From Cupriavidus basilensis (GTDB lineage: Bacteria > Pseudomonadota > Gammaproteobacteria > Burkholderiales > Burkholderiaceae): a stretch of DNA of 64,000 nucleotides. The translations under genes were made by a program, and so were the position numbers. The stretch's first letter is position 1. Each line of letters begins with the position of its first letter. Shown here one piece after another: positions 54,777 to 63,457 of this stretch. The stretch covers positions 1 to 64,000 of the forward strand of contig NZ_BBQM01000018.1 in the NCBI RefSeq assembly GCF_000876015.1, given 5' to 3'. The notes below the pieces were generated by a model. The model was not told the origin of the DNA, made no database searches, and was given only the letters and a program-made list of their open reading frames with translations.

Positions 54777-55784
54777 CTAGAACCAGAAACGTACACCCGC
54801 GACCCAGCGAATCTCCTGCGCGCGTTCGCCCGAAGCGCGCACGAAGCCAGCGGTCTTGCCGAAACTGCCGCTGCTCTCCACGCCGATGTAGGGGGCGAAC
54901 TGCCGGCTGAACTCGTAGCGCAGGCGAAGCCCGACCGTGGCGTTCGACAGGCCGCTACCAATGTCCCGCTCCGGGTCGCTCTTGCCGTAGAACTGCGCCT
55001 CGGCGCGCGGCTGCAGAATGAGCTTCTGGGTCAGAAGCAGGTCGTAGCTCGCGGCCAGCCTCAGCGCGGTCCTGCCGCCATTGCCGACATAGCCCGTCGC
55101 TTCGACATCGAACCAGTATGGCGCCAGCCCCTGGACCCCGAAGGCAAGCCATCCACGATCGGGGCCAGTGCCCGTGTCATAGCGCAGGCCCAACTGGGTG
55201 TCCCAGTACGGCGTGATGGCGTGCCCCCACAGCAATTCGGTGCGGGCGTCCTGGAGCTTGCCGCGGGCCACCTCGCCTTCGGCCTTGAGGACTGCCTTGT
55301 CGAAGTCGTAGCCGAACCAGCCTTGCAGGTCGTAGGCGATGGCGTTACCGCCATGGTTCGCATAGGAGCGTTCCAGCCGATCGACCAGCAGCGCACCGAA
55401 GCTATGCCCATCGGCAAGACTCAGGGCGGGAACGCCGGGAACCGCATACGCGCCCGCGCCGCGGATCAGGCCATCGGAATAGGCATTGGGATCACGCGCG
55501 TCGGCGGGCGCGGAGCCGCCTTGCATCTGCATGTCGCCATGGTCCATGAGCGGCGTGGAAACCGGTGTGGCAAGCGCTGTAGCGGGCGCTGGGGGCGCAC
55601 TATGGCCGGCATGAGGATCGGCTTGGGCCGCGCCCGGCGAAGCCGCTGGCGGGGGCGGCGTGGCCGCCGCACCATGGTGCGCTGAATGGTCGTCTTCCTG
55701 ACCAGCCTGTGACTGCGCCAGCACGGGGTTCGCCATCGTGACAATCAGTGCCAGGGTCAATGCGTGGAGGTGTGTCGTTTTCAT
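54777..55784 (-). CDS. copB: Outer-membrane copper-resistance protein CopB
   Basis: A 335-residue protein with signal peptide (about 1-23, ending VLAQ), then a His- and Pro-rich region (DDHSAHHGAAATPPPP, ADPHAGHSAPP) of about 100 residues, then a beta-barrel domain starting near RSYANHGGNAIAYDLQGWFG and ending in VAGVRFWF with the terminal aromatic. It is believed to bind or sequester copper in the outer membrane. It follows copA by 28 bases. Confidence 0.92.
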   Translation of the reverse strand: MKTTHLHALTLALIVTMANPVLAQSQAGQEDDHSAHHGAAATPPPPAASPGAAQADPHAGHSAPPAPATALATPVSTPLMDHGDMQMQGGSAPADARDPNAYSDGLIRGAGAYAVPGVPALSLADGHSFGALLVDRLERSYANHGGNAIAYDLQGWFGYDFDKAVLKAEGEVARGKLQDARTELLWGHAITPYWDTQLGLRYDTGTGPDRGWLAFGVQGLAPYWFDVEATGYVGNGGRTALRLAASYDLLLTQKLILQPRAEAQFYGKSDPERDIGSGLSNATVGLRLRYEFSRQFAPYIGVESSGSFGKTAGFVRASGERAQEIRWVAGVRFWF

Positions 55785-55812
55785 CGTTTGTGCACTTCTC
55801 TTCAAGCGGCGC

Positions 55813-57651
55813 TCAAGACACCACGACCTCGCGGAACATGCCCGCATCCATGTGAAGCATCAGGTGGCAGTGCCAGGCCCAGCGCCCCAGTGCGTCGGCA
55901 GTGACCAGCAAACTGAGGCGCTGAGCCGGCTGCACGGACAGGGTGTGGCGACGTGCCAGGAAGCGCCCGTCGGGGCTCTCCAGCTCGCTCCACATCCCAT
56001 GTAGGTGCATCGGGTGGGTCATCATCGTGTCGTTGTGCAAGATGACGCGCAGCCGCTCACCGTGGCGGAAATGCACTGGCTTGGACTTGCCGAATTGAAG
56101 CCCGTCGATGGACCAGGTGTAGCGCTCCATGTTGCCGGTGAGGTGCAGTTCGACCTCGCGACCAGGGCCGCGCAGGTCGAGCGGACCGCCGGGCGTGTGC
56201 AGGTCGGCCAGGGTCAGCACGCGCCGGCCGTTATTGCGCAATCCGATGCCCGGATCGTCCAGCGCGGTGCGCGGCATGTCCACGCGCATGTCCGTACCCG
56301 GCCCGTACTCCGTTCGGGCGTGTCGCACGGTGGTACTGGGCGCGGCCAGGGGATTCGCGCTGTCCATGCCCTGCATCTGGCCGGAATCCATGCCTGTCAT
56401 GCCTGTCATGCCTGTCATTCCCTGCATGGCACCGTGGTCCATGCCGGCCATGGAGCCGTGGTCCATCCCGGACATGCCCGACATGTCGCCGTGGTCCATC
56501 GCTCCCATCATGTCCGCCATCGACAGCCACGGGGCCGCGTCCATCGGCGGCACGGGCGCACTGAGCCCGGCACGTACCGCAAGCGTGCCTCTGGCATAGC
56601 CTGTGCGATCCATGGATTGCGCGAAGATCGTGTAGGCATCGTCGTGCGGCTCGACCAACACATCGCAGGTCTCGCCTGGGCCGAAGCGGAACTCGTCCAC
56701 CGTGACCGGCTCGACGTCCACGCCATCGACATGCACCACCTTCAGTTTCAGGCCAGGAATGCGCACGTCGTAGAAGGTGTTGCCGGCGCCGTTGATGAAG
56801 CGCAGGCGCACGCGCTCTCCCGGACGGAACAGGCCGGTCCAGTTTCCTGCGGGCGTGGTGCCGTTGGCCAGATAGGTCAAGGTCTGTGCCGAAAGGTCCG
56901 AGAGATCCGTCGGGCTCATACGCATCTGGTTCCACATCTTGCGCTTGTCCAGCGCGGCCGAGAGGCCATCGCGCGAGGCGTCGCGGAAGAAGTCCACCGC
57001 CGTCGGCTGATGGTAGTTGTAGTAGCCGCTCTGAATCTTGAGCTTCATGAAGACGCGCATGGGGTCTTCATCGGTCCAGTCCGAAAGCAGCACGACGTGG
57101 TCGCGCTCGGCACGGATGGTTTCAGGGCCGGCGGGGTCGATGATGATCGCCCCGTACATGCCGGTCAGCTCTTGGAAGCCGGAATGCGAGTGGTACCAGT
57201 AGGTGCCGCTCTGGCTGACCTTGAAGCGGTAGGTGAAGGTTTCCCCCGGCGCGATACCACCAAAGCTGATGCCCGGCACGCCGTCCATCTGGTAGGGAAG
57301 GATGATGCCGTGCCAGTGGACGGAGGTGGACTCATGCAGCCGGTTGGTGACGCGGATGGTGACCGTATCCCCTTCGCGCCAGCGCAGCGTCGGCGCAGGC
57401 AGCGAGCCGTTGATCGTGGTGGCCATGCCCGGTTGGCCGGTGAAGTTTACGGGTGACTCGGCAATCACCAGATCGAACTCCGTACCTTGCAGGACTGGGG
57501 CGGTTCCGCTGGCGGCCCGCGCTTGCTGGGCTACGGCTTTCAATGCGGTCGTTGACAGCCCCAGCAGGACACCGCCCGCCGCCAATCCCTGTACGAATCG
57601 CCGCCGCGACAGCATTAGTGGCCGTGGGGCATGAGGGGGATAGCGCGTCAT
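55813..57651 (-). CDS. copA: Periplasmic multicopper oxidase CopA
   Basis: A 612-residue cuproxidase with a Tat signal (SRRRFVQGLAAGG, residues about 15-27). Type 2 and 3 copper motifs HWHG and HSHS lie in the first domain and HPMHLHGM and HCHLMLHMDAGM in the last. A Met-rich block of MDHGxM/GMTGM repeats (near residues 380-425) is typical of CopA and binds Cu+. It oxidises Cu+ to Cu2+ in the periplasm. ATG 57651 has GGAG nine bases upstream; ATG 57615 directly before the Tat motif is an alternative. It heads the leftward operon. Confidence 0.95.
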   Translation of the reverse strand: MTRYPPHAPRPLMLSRRRFVQGLAAGGVLLGLSTTALKAVAQQARAASGTAPVLQGTEFDLVIAESPVNFTGQPGMATTINGSLPAPTLRWREGDTVTIRVTNRLHESTSVHWHGIILPYQMDGVPGISFGGIAPGETFTYRFKVSQSGTYWYHSHSGFQELTGMYGAIIIDPAGPETIRAERDHVVLLSDWTDEDPMRVFMKLKIQSGYYNYHQPTAVDFFRDASRDGLSAALDKRKMWNQMRMSPTDLSDLSAQTLTYLANGTTPAGNWTGLFRPGERVRLRFINGAGNTFYDVRIPGLKLKVVHVDGVDVEPVTVDEFRFGPGETCDVLVEPHDDAYTIFAQSMDRTGYARGTLAVRAGLSAPVPPMDAAPWLSMADMMGAMDHGDMSGMSGMDHGSMAGMDHGAMQGMTGMTGMTGMDSGQMQGMDSANPLAAPSTTVRHARTEYGPGTDMRVDMPRTALDDPGIGLRNNGRRVLTLADLHTPGGPLDLRGPGREVELHLTGNMERYTWSIDGLQFGKSKPVHFRHGERLRVILHNDTMMTHPMHLHGMWSELESPDGRFLARRHTLSVQPAQRLSLLVTADALGRWAWHCHLMLHMDAGMFREVVVS

Positions 57652-57771
57652 GACGAAAAACTCCAGAAACAGACATCGAAGGGTACGCGCGAGCCCTGGG
57701 AAAGGGAGCGCGCTTTTACGCCGTTGACGACCATGCTAGAGAGGCGCCACTTTCTCTCGCATGACCCATTA

Positions 57772-57787
57772 ATTACATTCATGTAAT
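57772..57787. promoter_or_regulatory. Palindromic cop box between copA and copR
   Basis: ATTACAT and ATGTAAT form a perfect seven-base inverted repeat with a two-base spacer, in the 247-base gap between the divergent copA and copR genes. Its sequence resembles known CopR/CusR boxes, so phosphorylated CopR probably binds here to drive one or both operons. Confidence 0.75.
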
Positions 57788-57898
57788 GATCCAGTCATCT
57801 TGGTGGAAGATTCATCCAAGTACATTGATCCGGAAGTCAGTCGCGCAGAATGAGCGAACAGATGCGCGAGAGTTCATGGCGTGAGCCAGGGAAGAGTG

Positions 57899-58582
57899 AT
57901 GAAACTGTTGGTGGTCGAGGACGAGGACAAGACAGCGGACTACGTTCGCCAGGGCCTCATGGAAGCGGGGTTTGTGGTGGACGTGGCACGCAATGGCCTG
58001 GACGGCCACCACCAGGCCATGAGCGAACCCTACGATCTGGTCATCCTCGACGTCATGCTGCCCGACGTGGATGGCTGGCGCATCGTGCAGTCGCTGCGTG
58101 AGGCGGGCAAGCAGGTTCCGGTACTATTCCTGACCGCGCGTGGCGGCGTGGATGACCGCGTCAAGGGCCTGGAACTCGGCGCCGACGACTACCTGGTCAA
58201 GCCCTTCGCGTTTTCCGAGCTGCTCGCGCGCGTGCGCACGTTGCTGCGCCGCGGCAGCGCGCCCAATCATCCGGATCGCATCCAGATCGCCGATCTGCTG
58301 CTCGACCTAGCGCGACGACGCGCGACCCGGGCAGGACAGCGCATCAACCTGACAAGCAAGGAGTTCGCCCTGCTCGAGCTGCTGGCGCGGCGCCAAGGCG
58401 AGGTGCTGCCGCGTTCATTGATCGCTTCGCAGGTCTGGGACATGAATTTCGACAGCGACAGCAACGTGATCGACGTCGCCATTCGCCGGCTGCGCGCGAA
58501 GATTGACGATGCCTTCGAACCCAAGCTCATCCATACGGTACGGGGCATGGGATATACGCTGGATGCCCCGGATGCCGACTAG
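57899..58582 (+). CDS. copR: Copper response regulator CopR
   Basis: A 227-residue OmpR-family regulator. The receiver has the acidic cluster VVEDEDKTA, phospho-acceptor Asp51 in [13 protein letters not shown] and Lys in [10 protein letters not shown]. The winged-helix domain includes [12 protein letters not shown] and [18 protein letters not shown] site precedes ATG 57899; the six residues upstream are not needed. It is transcribed divergently from copA with a cop-box palindrome between them. Confidence 0.93.
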   Translation: MKLLVVEDEDKTADYVRQGLMEAGFVVDVARNGLDGHHQAMSEPYDLVILDVMLPDVDGWRIVQSLREAGKQVPVLFLTARGGVDDRVKGLELGADDYLVKPFAFSELLARVRTLLRRGSAPNHPDRIQIADLLLDLARRRATRAGQRINLTSKEFALLELLARRQGEVLPRSLIASQVWDMNFDSDSNVIDVAIRRLRAKIDDAFEPKLIHTVRGMGYTLDAPDAD

Positions 58583-59993
58583 GGCCTTACGCATCCGTCG
58601 CCCGGCTTCGCTCGCGCTGCGGGTTACGGCCCTGGTCGGCATCGCCACGACGCTAGTATTCCTGGCCTTCAGTTGGCTCATCGTCCGCGCGTTGGAACAC
58701 CACTTTGCCGAGCAAGATGCCGGGGAACTCAGGGCCGTGGCCGATGCCGTCGTCAAGCCGTTGCGCGACGCCGGTATGAATGCCGATGATGGGTCGCTGC
58801 GCCGCCGGCTTGCCGGCGCGGTGGCGGGACATCATGGGGTGTTCTACTACGTCGCCAACACCGAAGGAACCACGGTCTATGCTAGCGGAGGCCCCAAACT
58901 GTCATCCCTCGTCGCAAGCAAGAGTCCCACCGAGACGATCAATACCCGCAAGTTGGCAACCTGGCAGGAACAAGGGAAGTCCTACCGTGGCGCGGTGCTA
59001 CGTGTGGATGGCGGTGCAGGCCGGAACGCAGATCGCTATACCGTCGCTGTTGCGATGGACATCGATTTCCACCTCTCGTTTCTCGAAGACTTCAAGCGCA
59101 TGCTGTGGTTGGCCACCTGCGTTGTGCTGTGCATTGCGCTGCTGGTCGCCTGGCTGTCCGTTCAATGGGGGCACCGGCCCATCCGCAAAGTCAGCGCCCG
59201 GATTCGCGCGATCCGCTCATCGCAGCTAAACGTGCGATTGAATCCCCACGAAGTACCGCTCGAACTGGAAGAACTTGTCGCCTCGTTCAACGACATGCTC
59301 GCACGCATCGAAGACGGATTCGTGCAGTTGGCTAATTTCTCGGCTGACATCGCGCACGAGTTGCGCACCCCGGTTACCAACCTGACCACGCAGACGGAAG
59401 TGGCCCTCGGCCAGTCCCGCTCCGCCGAAGAGTATCGGGAAGTGCTGTACTCCAATCTGGAGGAGTTCGGGCGCATGAGCCGAATGATCGGGGACATGCT
59501 GTTTCTCGCGCAGACGGAGAACGACCCGCGCAATCTCCATCGGGTAGAAATGGACCTGGGCAACACGATCAAGGGACTCTTCGACTATTTCGAGGCCTTC
59601 GCGGAGGATCGCAACGTGACCCTTCGTTTGCAGGGGCGGATCGAACCGATAAGGGCCGATAGGGAGATGCTGCGGCGTGCCTTGAGCAACCTTCTGTCCA
59701 ACGCCATCCGCCACACCCCGCGCGGCGCTGCCGTCACCGTGCGGCTGGGTCAGGATCAGGGACGCACCACGGTGCGCGTCGAGAATCCGGGCAGCAAGAT
59801 CGCTGATGAGGACCTGCCTAGGCTGTTCGATCGCTTCTACCGTGTCGATCCCTCGCGGCAACGCAAGGGAGAAGGCGCTGGGTTGGGGCTCGCCATCGTC
59901 AAGTCGATCGTCGAGGCACATGGCGGTGATGTGCATGTGGCATCGGACGACACGGTAACGCGGTTCGATATCCTCTTGCCGCCAAGCGACTGA
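58572..59993 (+). CDS. copS: Copper sensor histidine kinase CopS
   Basis: A heavy-metal sensor kinase of about 473 residues. It has two membrane helices (about 16-38 and 175-198) bounding a periplasmic sensor domain, a HAMP domain, the phospho-acceptor His in [16 protein letters not shown], and ATPase boxes NAIRHTPRG and [21 protein letters not shown] 58572 overlaps the copR end by 11 bases; ATG 58563 is also possible. It phosphorylates CopR when periplasmic copper rises. Confidence 0.92.
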   Translation: MPTRALRIRRPASLALRVTALVGIATTLVFLAFSWLIVRALEHHFAEQDAGELRAVADAVVKPLRDAGMNADDGSLRRRLAGAVAGHHGVFYYVANTEGTTVYASGGPKLSSLVASKSPTETINTRKLATWQEQGKSYRGAVLRVDGGAGRNADRYTVAVAMDIDFHLSFLEDFKRMLWLATCVVLCIALLVAWLSVQWGHRPIRKVSARIRAIRSSQLNVRLNPHEVPLELEELVASFNDMLARIEDGFVQLANFSADIAHELRTPVTNLTTQTEVALGQSRSAEEYREVLYSNLEEFGRMSRMIGDMLFLAQTENDPRNLHRVEMDLGNTIKGLFDYFEAFAEDRNVTLRLQGRIEPIRADREMLRRALSNLLSNAIRHTPRGAAVTVRLGQDQGRTTVRVENPGSKIADEDLPRLFDRFYRVDPSRQRKGEGAGLGLAIVKSIVEAHGGDVHVASDDTVTRFDILLPPSD

Positions 59994-60038
59994 CGCACTG
60001 GCCTGCGCGCGAGTGCAGACCAAGGCCGCCCAGAAAAC

Positions 60039-60377
60039 TCAGCATCCCGACACGGGCGGCGCCGGCCTGGCGGTCGCCCCTGCTGTCGCGGGCTTCGACC
60101 GGACCCATCTGACGGTGAGACGGGAGCCGCCATAGGTCTGGCGACCAGCGTTACTAAGTGCCAGGCTGGCGGTGACCTCCATCGCGCGGCCGGAGATCAT
60201 TTCAGCGCCTTTCGTATTGGCGATCTGGACCGTTCGGACAAGGGCGAGGAGTAGTTGGCGGAGATCGCATGGCTGAGCCAAGAGCTCGAGCGGGAGCGGG
60301 AGCGGGAGCGGAATGAGCTCGCTGCCGTCCGACGACCCCTCATGCAGGCTAAGCTTCGCGTTGAGACGGTAGTCCAT
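60039..60377 (-). CDS. Hypothetical protein, convergent with copS
   Basis: A 112-residue frame from ATG 60377 (start MDYRLNAKLSLHEGSSDGSE); GTG 60395 would add six residues. A CTCCCG hexamer repeated in tandem encodes LPLPLPLE. Sequence is reasonably protein-like (MEVTASLALSNAGRQTYGG) with no known domain. It lies just beyond the terminator of the genes upstream. It may instead be non-coding. Confidence 0.4.
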   Translation of the reverse strand: MDYRLNAKLSLHEGSSDGSELIPLPLPLPLELLAQPCDLRQLLLALVRTVQIANTKGAEMISGRAMEVTASLALSNAGRQTYGGSRLTVRWVRSKPATAGATARPAPPVSGC

Positions 60378-60394
60378 CCGGAACCCCGCAACCA

Positions 60395-60418
60395 CAAAAA
60401 AGCCTCCCGAAGGAGGCT
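60395..60418 (-). terminator. Rho-independent terminator of the leftward small-gene operon
   Basis: On the minus strand AGCCTCC, loop TTCG, GGAGGCT, followed by six T residues. The seven-base perfect stem with a stable tetraloop lies 22 bases after the stop of the 75-residue gene. Confidence 0.8.
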
Positions 60419-60440
60419 CGTCGGGAGTCTGCGCCCGACC

Positions 60441-60668
60441 CTATTTGACCGTCAAGCGAGACTTGCTGACCGTGACACGCAGAGTACTGGTATAGGCGCT
60501 CCGCACAGGCTTGGAGGGCTGGGGCTTGCTCGCCGCAGTGTCCGCCTGCGCCAGCAGAACTTGCATGCCGCGCTGCTGCATGGCGACCACTCGCGGACGC
60601 AACTGCTTGCTCGGCTTACTGGCCTTGGTCGAGCGGGCCGGCAGCAGGTTACGCGCGTTCAAAGCCAT
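60441..60668 (-). CDS. Small basic hypothetical protein
   Basis: A 75-residue protein rich in Lys, Arg, Ser and Ala (MALNARNLLPARSTKASKPS, ending VSKSRLTVK), with a predicted pI well above 10. A full AAGGAGG site sits just upstream of the ATG and a terminator follows its stop, so it is very likely expressed. It overlaps the previous gene by 20 bases. Charge and size suggest nucleic-acid binding, but no family is recognised. Confidence 0.75.
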   Translation of the reverse strand: MALNARNLLPARSTKASKPSKQLRPRVVAMQQRGMQVLLAQADTAASKPQPSKPVRSAYTSTLRVTVSKSRLTVK

Positions 60669-61209
60669 AGAAACCTCCTTTATCCTGATCCGGTCGCGTG
60701 ACGCACCGGAACCTGGGGCCATAGCGCCCCTTGTCGAAGTGCTTACCCAATCTATTGTAAAGCAGATCCAACTGGCCCGATTGCGGCATGAAGAAGTACT
60801 GCGGCACGTCCGAGTATGTGCTTGCATGAATAACCAGTGATCTTGCCAGCACATCGCAGAATTGCCAAATCATCCCCGGGTCGGGCAGTGGCCAACTTTG
60901 GGGATCGAACATGGTTTCGGCGTCGGCCTCCGCCCGCATGAATTTCACCAGACGGGCATGCGGGGCGGGCGCGAAGCCGTCCGCCCATTCTTCGGCCGTC
61001 TCCCGCATCCATTCGAGATCACCGTCGGCATAAACGAGGACGTCGGCGAAGAAAACCACGAAACGCACCACACCGAATGTGATGCCAATCACTTCGATGC
61101 CGTCGCCATCGACCGGCATCGGTTCGCTGATTCCCACAAAGGTTGGATCGTTCGCCGGCTGGTCCGCAAGAAGATCAATTAGCAGCGCCGGCGTGATGTA
61201 GTGGTGCAC
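60649..61209 (-). CDS. Hypothetical ICE-backbone protein
   Basis: A 186-residue acidic protein (starts MHHYITPALLIDLLADQP) with a hydrophobic strand-rich core (VIGITFGVVRFVVFFADVLV) and many Trp and Asp residues. No signal peptide or catalytic motif is clear, and I do not recognise the family. It is the first gene of a two-gene operon with the small basic protein and has a dyad upstream that may be its operator. Confidence 0.7.
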   Translation of the reverse strand: MHHYITPALLIDLLADQPANDPTFVGISEPMPVDGDGIEVIGITFGVVRFVVFFADVLVYADGDLEWMRETAEEWADGFAPAPHARLVKFMRAEADAETMFDPQSWPLPDPGMIWQFCDVLARSLVIHASTYSDVPQYFFMPQSGQLDLLYNRLGKHFDKGRYGPRFRCVTRPDQDKGGFYGFERA

Positions 61210-61231
61210 AGTGCGAGGATTCCTATCAATT

Positions 61232-61249
61232 TGTGATTACTGTATCACA
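61232..61249. promoter_or_regulatory. Dyad upstream of the leftward hypothetical operon
   Basis: TGTGAT and ATCACA are separated by six bases, 23 bases upstream of the gene that starts at 61209. The symmetry suggests a regulator site. Arms TGTGA and TCACA are eight bases apart, two more than a CRP site. Confidence 0.45.
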
Positions 61250-61420
61250 TCAAGGTGACAAGAGAGGAACTGCCGCCGCCCAATAAGCCTCCGCTCACGC
61301 ACAAAGACCGCTACACAGCCCCGATCCCAGAAATTTTCAATCTCATATCACTGACACGAACCCGCCCCGGTATTGCCTTGGGGTGCCTCATCCATCGAGT
61401 TCTCTCTTCATGGAGTCAGC

Positions 61421-61597
61421 GTGATACCCATCCAACGACCTTCCCGACCGCTTCCGGTCATCGTCATCCTCGAGACCAGCAGGCACGCTCGCCTCGACAA
61501 TTTCACCAACTGCACGAAAGCTGCGCCGCGCTGCCGACTCACGGACAGCGGCGCGGCAACGCGCCCGGTCTACACGCTCCCGGGGAACACGCCATGA
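61421..61597 (+). CDS. Possible 58-residue protein with GTG start
   Basis: A short frame begins GTG with GGAG six bases before it and reads IPIQRPSRPLPVIVILETS. It ends in a TGA overlapping the next ATG (ATGA), which suggests translational coupling. No domain is recognised. The sequence is plausible but too short to be sure. Confidence 0.35.
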   Translation: MIPIQRPSRPLPVIVILETSRHARLDNFTNCTKAAPRCRLTDSGAATRPVYTLPGNTP

Positions 61598-61917
61598 CGC
61601 TGCCCTGCCCTCGCTGCAATTCCACCCGGATCGAAACCCGGGATTACGCTCGCAAGAGCGCTGGCATCATCGGCGGCATTGCCGGTGCCGTAGGCGGCAC
61701 GTCGGCCGCGATTGGCGGCGCGGAGGCTGGAGCTCTCGTCGGCTCGGCTGGTGGCCCCTTCGGTACGATTGCCGGAGCCATCATCGGAGGACTCGTGGGC
61801 GGAGCCACTGGCTGTGTCACCGGCGCGCGGATCGGCGAAGCGATAGACGATGCCGTCCTCGACAACTTCCATTGCCTTGATTGTCAGCATGTCTTCAGCG
61901 CGCGTAAGCGCGAGTAG
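61594..61917 (+). CDS. Zinc-ribbon protein with glycine-zipper region
   Basis: A 107-residue protein. An N-terminal CPRC and a C-terminal CLDC pair could form one zinc ribbon across the chain. Between them lie about 60 residues of Gly/Ala-rich sequence (GIIGGIAGAVGGTSAAIGGA, GAIIGGLVGGATGC), a glycine zipper that could insert in membranes. No signal peptide. Typical of small ICE cargo genes of unknown role. The GGGGAAC before ATG 61594 may act as its ribosome site. Confidence 0.7.
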   Translation: MTLPCPRCNSTRIETRDYARKSAGIIGGIAGAVGGTSAAIGGAEAGALVGSAGGPFGTIAGAIIGGLVGGATGCVTGARIGEAIDDAVLDNFHCLDCQHVFSARKRE

Positions 61918-61970
61918 CTCGTTCAGCGTGACGCCACGTCGACTGCATTGACTCTCTTGATCTTAGGTAG

Positions 61971-61992
61971 AGCCCGGCCCCGTTGCCGGGCT
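61971..61992 (+). terminator. Intergenic GC hairpin 1
   Basis: AGCCCGGC and GCCGGGCT make a perfect eight-base stem with a six-base loop, followed by TTAT. It lies between the zinc-ribbon gene and the next start, and shares its AGCCCGG arm with two hairpins downstream. It may be a weak terminator or an RNA-processing signal. Confidence 0.65.
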
Positions 61993-62016
61993 TTATGCCT
62001 CTTGTGCCTTACCACC

Positions 62017-62316
62017 ATGACCACGGCTACCCCATCCCTCGCGCCAACGCATGACGGCCTAGAACATGTCCTGCCCCTGAAGCAAGCCTATGTGAAAGGC
62101 ACCGACCTGCGCATCGTCGGCACTCTCGAGCAGATCCCGGGCTGCGCCTGCGTGGCCGGCTTCGACCACCATGACCAACCCGTCTATTCCGGCAACACCG
62201 AAGTCTGGTGGAACGGCCAGAGGACGGAAACCGATCCCTGCAACGACCAGCCCATCTATGTCGACCAGAACCTCGAGACACGGGGCGCCAACGAGATCGA
62301 ATTCCGAGGCGCCTGA
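62017..62316 (+). CDS. Hypothetical ICE-backbone protein
   Basis: A 99-residue protein (starts MTTATPSLAPTHDGLEHVLP) with conserved-looking charged and aromatic residues (EVWWNGQRTETDPCNDQPIY) and three cysteines, two in GCACVAGFDHHDQPVY. No transmembrane segment or known domain. It lies between two similar hairpins in a run of rightward small genes and resembles ICE-borne hypothetical proteins preceding DUF932 genes. Confidence 0.7.
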   Translation: MTTATPSLAPTHDGLEHVLPLKQAYVKGTDLRIVGTLEQIPGCACVAGFDHHDQPVYSGNTEVWWNGQRTETDPCNDQPIYVDQNLETRGANEIEFRGA

Positions 62317-62350
62317 TCACCCTTTACCGCGTCTACGTCAACCCACTCCG

Positions 62351-62373
62351 AAGCCCGGTCTTGCGCCGGGCTT
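62351..62373 (+). terminator. Intergenic GC hairpin 2
   Basis: AAGCCCGG and CCGGGCTT form a perfect eight-base stem with a seven-base loop, followed by TTTGCATTTTT. This is a good rho-independent terminator and lies 32 bases before the DUF932 start. Confidence 0.75.
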
Positions 62374-62404
62374 TTTGCATTTTTCTCTCTAAAGGATTTT
62401 TATC

Positions 62405-63370
62405 ATGCATCTCGTACAAACGATGGCCTACGTCAACGCAACGCCCTGGCATGGTCTGGGCAACAAGTTGACCGCGAACCAGCCGCTCGAGGTCTGGGCC
62501 GAGCGCGCCGGCATGAACTGGCGCATCGAGGAGTCCGAAGTTCGCTTCGTGTCCGGGAGCGCCGGCCTGGGCTCCATTCACGCCTTTCCCGAACAGAAGG
62601 TCCTCTACCGCTCCGATACCAAGGCGCCGCTCTCCGTCGTCTCCAGCCGCTACCAGGTCGTCCAGCCCGCCGAGATTTTGGAGTTCTATCGGGATCTCAC
62701 CGAGGTCGGTGGCTTCGAACTGGAAACGGCCGGCGTGCTGAAGGAAGGCCGCAAGCTCTGGGCGCTCGCCCGCACCGGGCAGAGCGCCACGCTGAAGGGT
62801 CGCGACAAGGTCAACGGCTATCTGCTGTTGGCGACAGCCTGTGACGGGACCCTTGCCACCACCGCGCAATTCACTTCCGTGCGCGTCGTCTGCAACAACA
62901 CCTTGTCCATCGCGCTGGGCGACGGCGCGGGTGCCGTCAAGGTACCCCACCGCAGCCAATTCGATGCGCAAGCCGTCAAGCGCCAGCTCGGGATTGCCAT
63001 CTCATCCTGGGATGGTTTTATGGCTCGCATGAAGGCGCTGTCCGAATGCCGTGTCAGTGACGATGCAGTCGAAACCTTCTTCCGCCGTGTGCTGACCTAC
63101 CCCACCGCCAACCCGGCCGAGCGGGCAACCACTGCCGTCAACGATCGCGCCGTCAAGGCGGTGCAGGAACTCTACGCGGGTAGCGGCAAAGGTGCGCAGC
63201 TTCCCTCCTCGGCCGGGACCGCGTGGGGTCTGCTCAACAGCATCACGGAATTCGTCGACCACCATCGCCGTGCCCGCAGCGACGACCACCGCCGCGACGC
63301 AGCGTGGTTTGGTCAGGGTGCCGTCATCAAGCAACGCGCGTGGGAGGAGGCCTTGCGGCTGGCGCACTGA
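62405..63370 (+). CDS. DUF932 phage/plasmid-type protein
   Basis: A 321-residue protein of the DUF932/TIGR03299 family, common in ICEs, plasmids and phages. The start MAYVNATPWHGLGNKL, the region YRSDTKAPLSVVSSRYQVVQ and the late KQRAWEEALRLA are family hallmarks. Its role is unknown; it commonly accompanies recombination genes such as YqaJ and RecT-like proteins, as it does here. AAAGGA precedes the ATG. Confidence 0.9.
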   Translation: MHLVQTMAYVNATPWHGLGNKLTANQPLEVWAERAGMNWRIEESEVRFVSGSAGLGSIHAFPEQKVLYRSDTKAPLSVVSSRYQVVQPAEILEFYRDLTEVGGFELETAGVLKEGRKLWALARTGQSATLKGRDKVNGYLLLATACDGTLATTAQFTSVRVVCNNTLSIALGDGAGAVKVPHRSQFDAQAVKRQLGIAISSWDGFMARMKALSECRVSDDAVETFFRRVLTYPTANPAERATTAVNDRAVKAVQELYAGSGKGAQLPSSAGTAWGLLNSITEFVDHHRRARSDDHRRDAAWFGQGAVIKQRAWEEALRLAH

Positions 63371-63405
63371 TCGCGTGCGCTGTGCAGTCCTTCATTCATC
63401 AGTCC

Positions 63406-63436
63406 AAGCCCGGTGTGCATATCGCACACCGGGCTT
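63406..63436 (+). terminator. Intergenic GC hairpin 3
   Basis: AAGCCCGGTGTGC and its complement give a perfect 13-base stem with a five-base loop, followed by ATTCATTTC. It lies between the DUF932 and YqaJ genes, 22 bases before the next start, and shares the AAGCCCGG arm with hairpins 1 and 2. Confidence 0.75.
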
Positions 63437-63457
63437 ATTCATTTCAAGGAGGCAAAG

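Noticed and set aside
61232-61249. Reading the dyad as a CRP site
   Set aside because: The TGTGA and TCACA arms are eight bases apart, not six.
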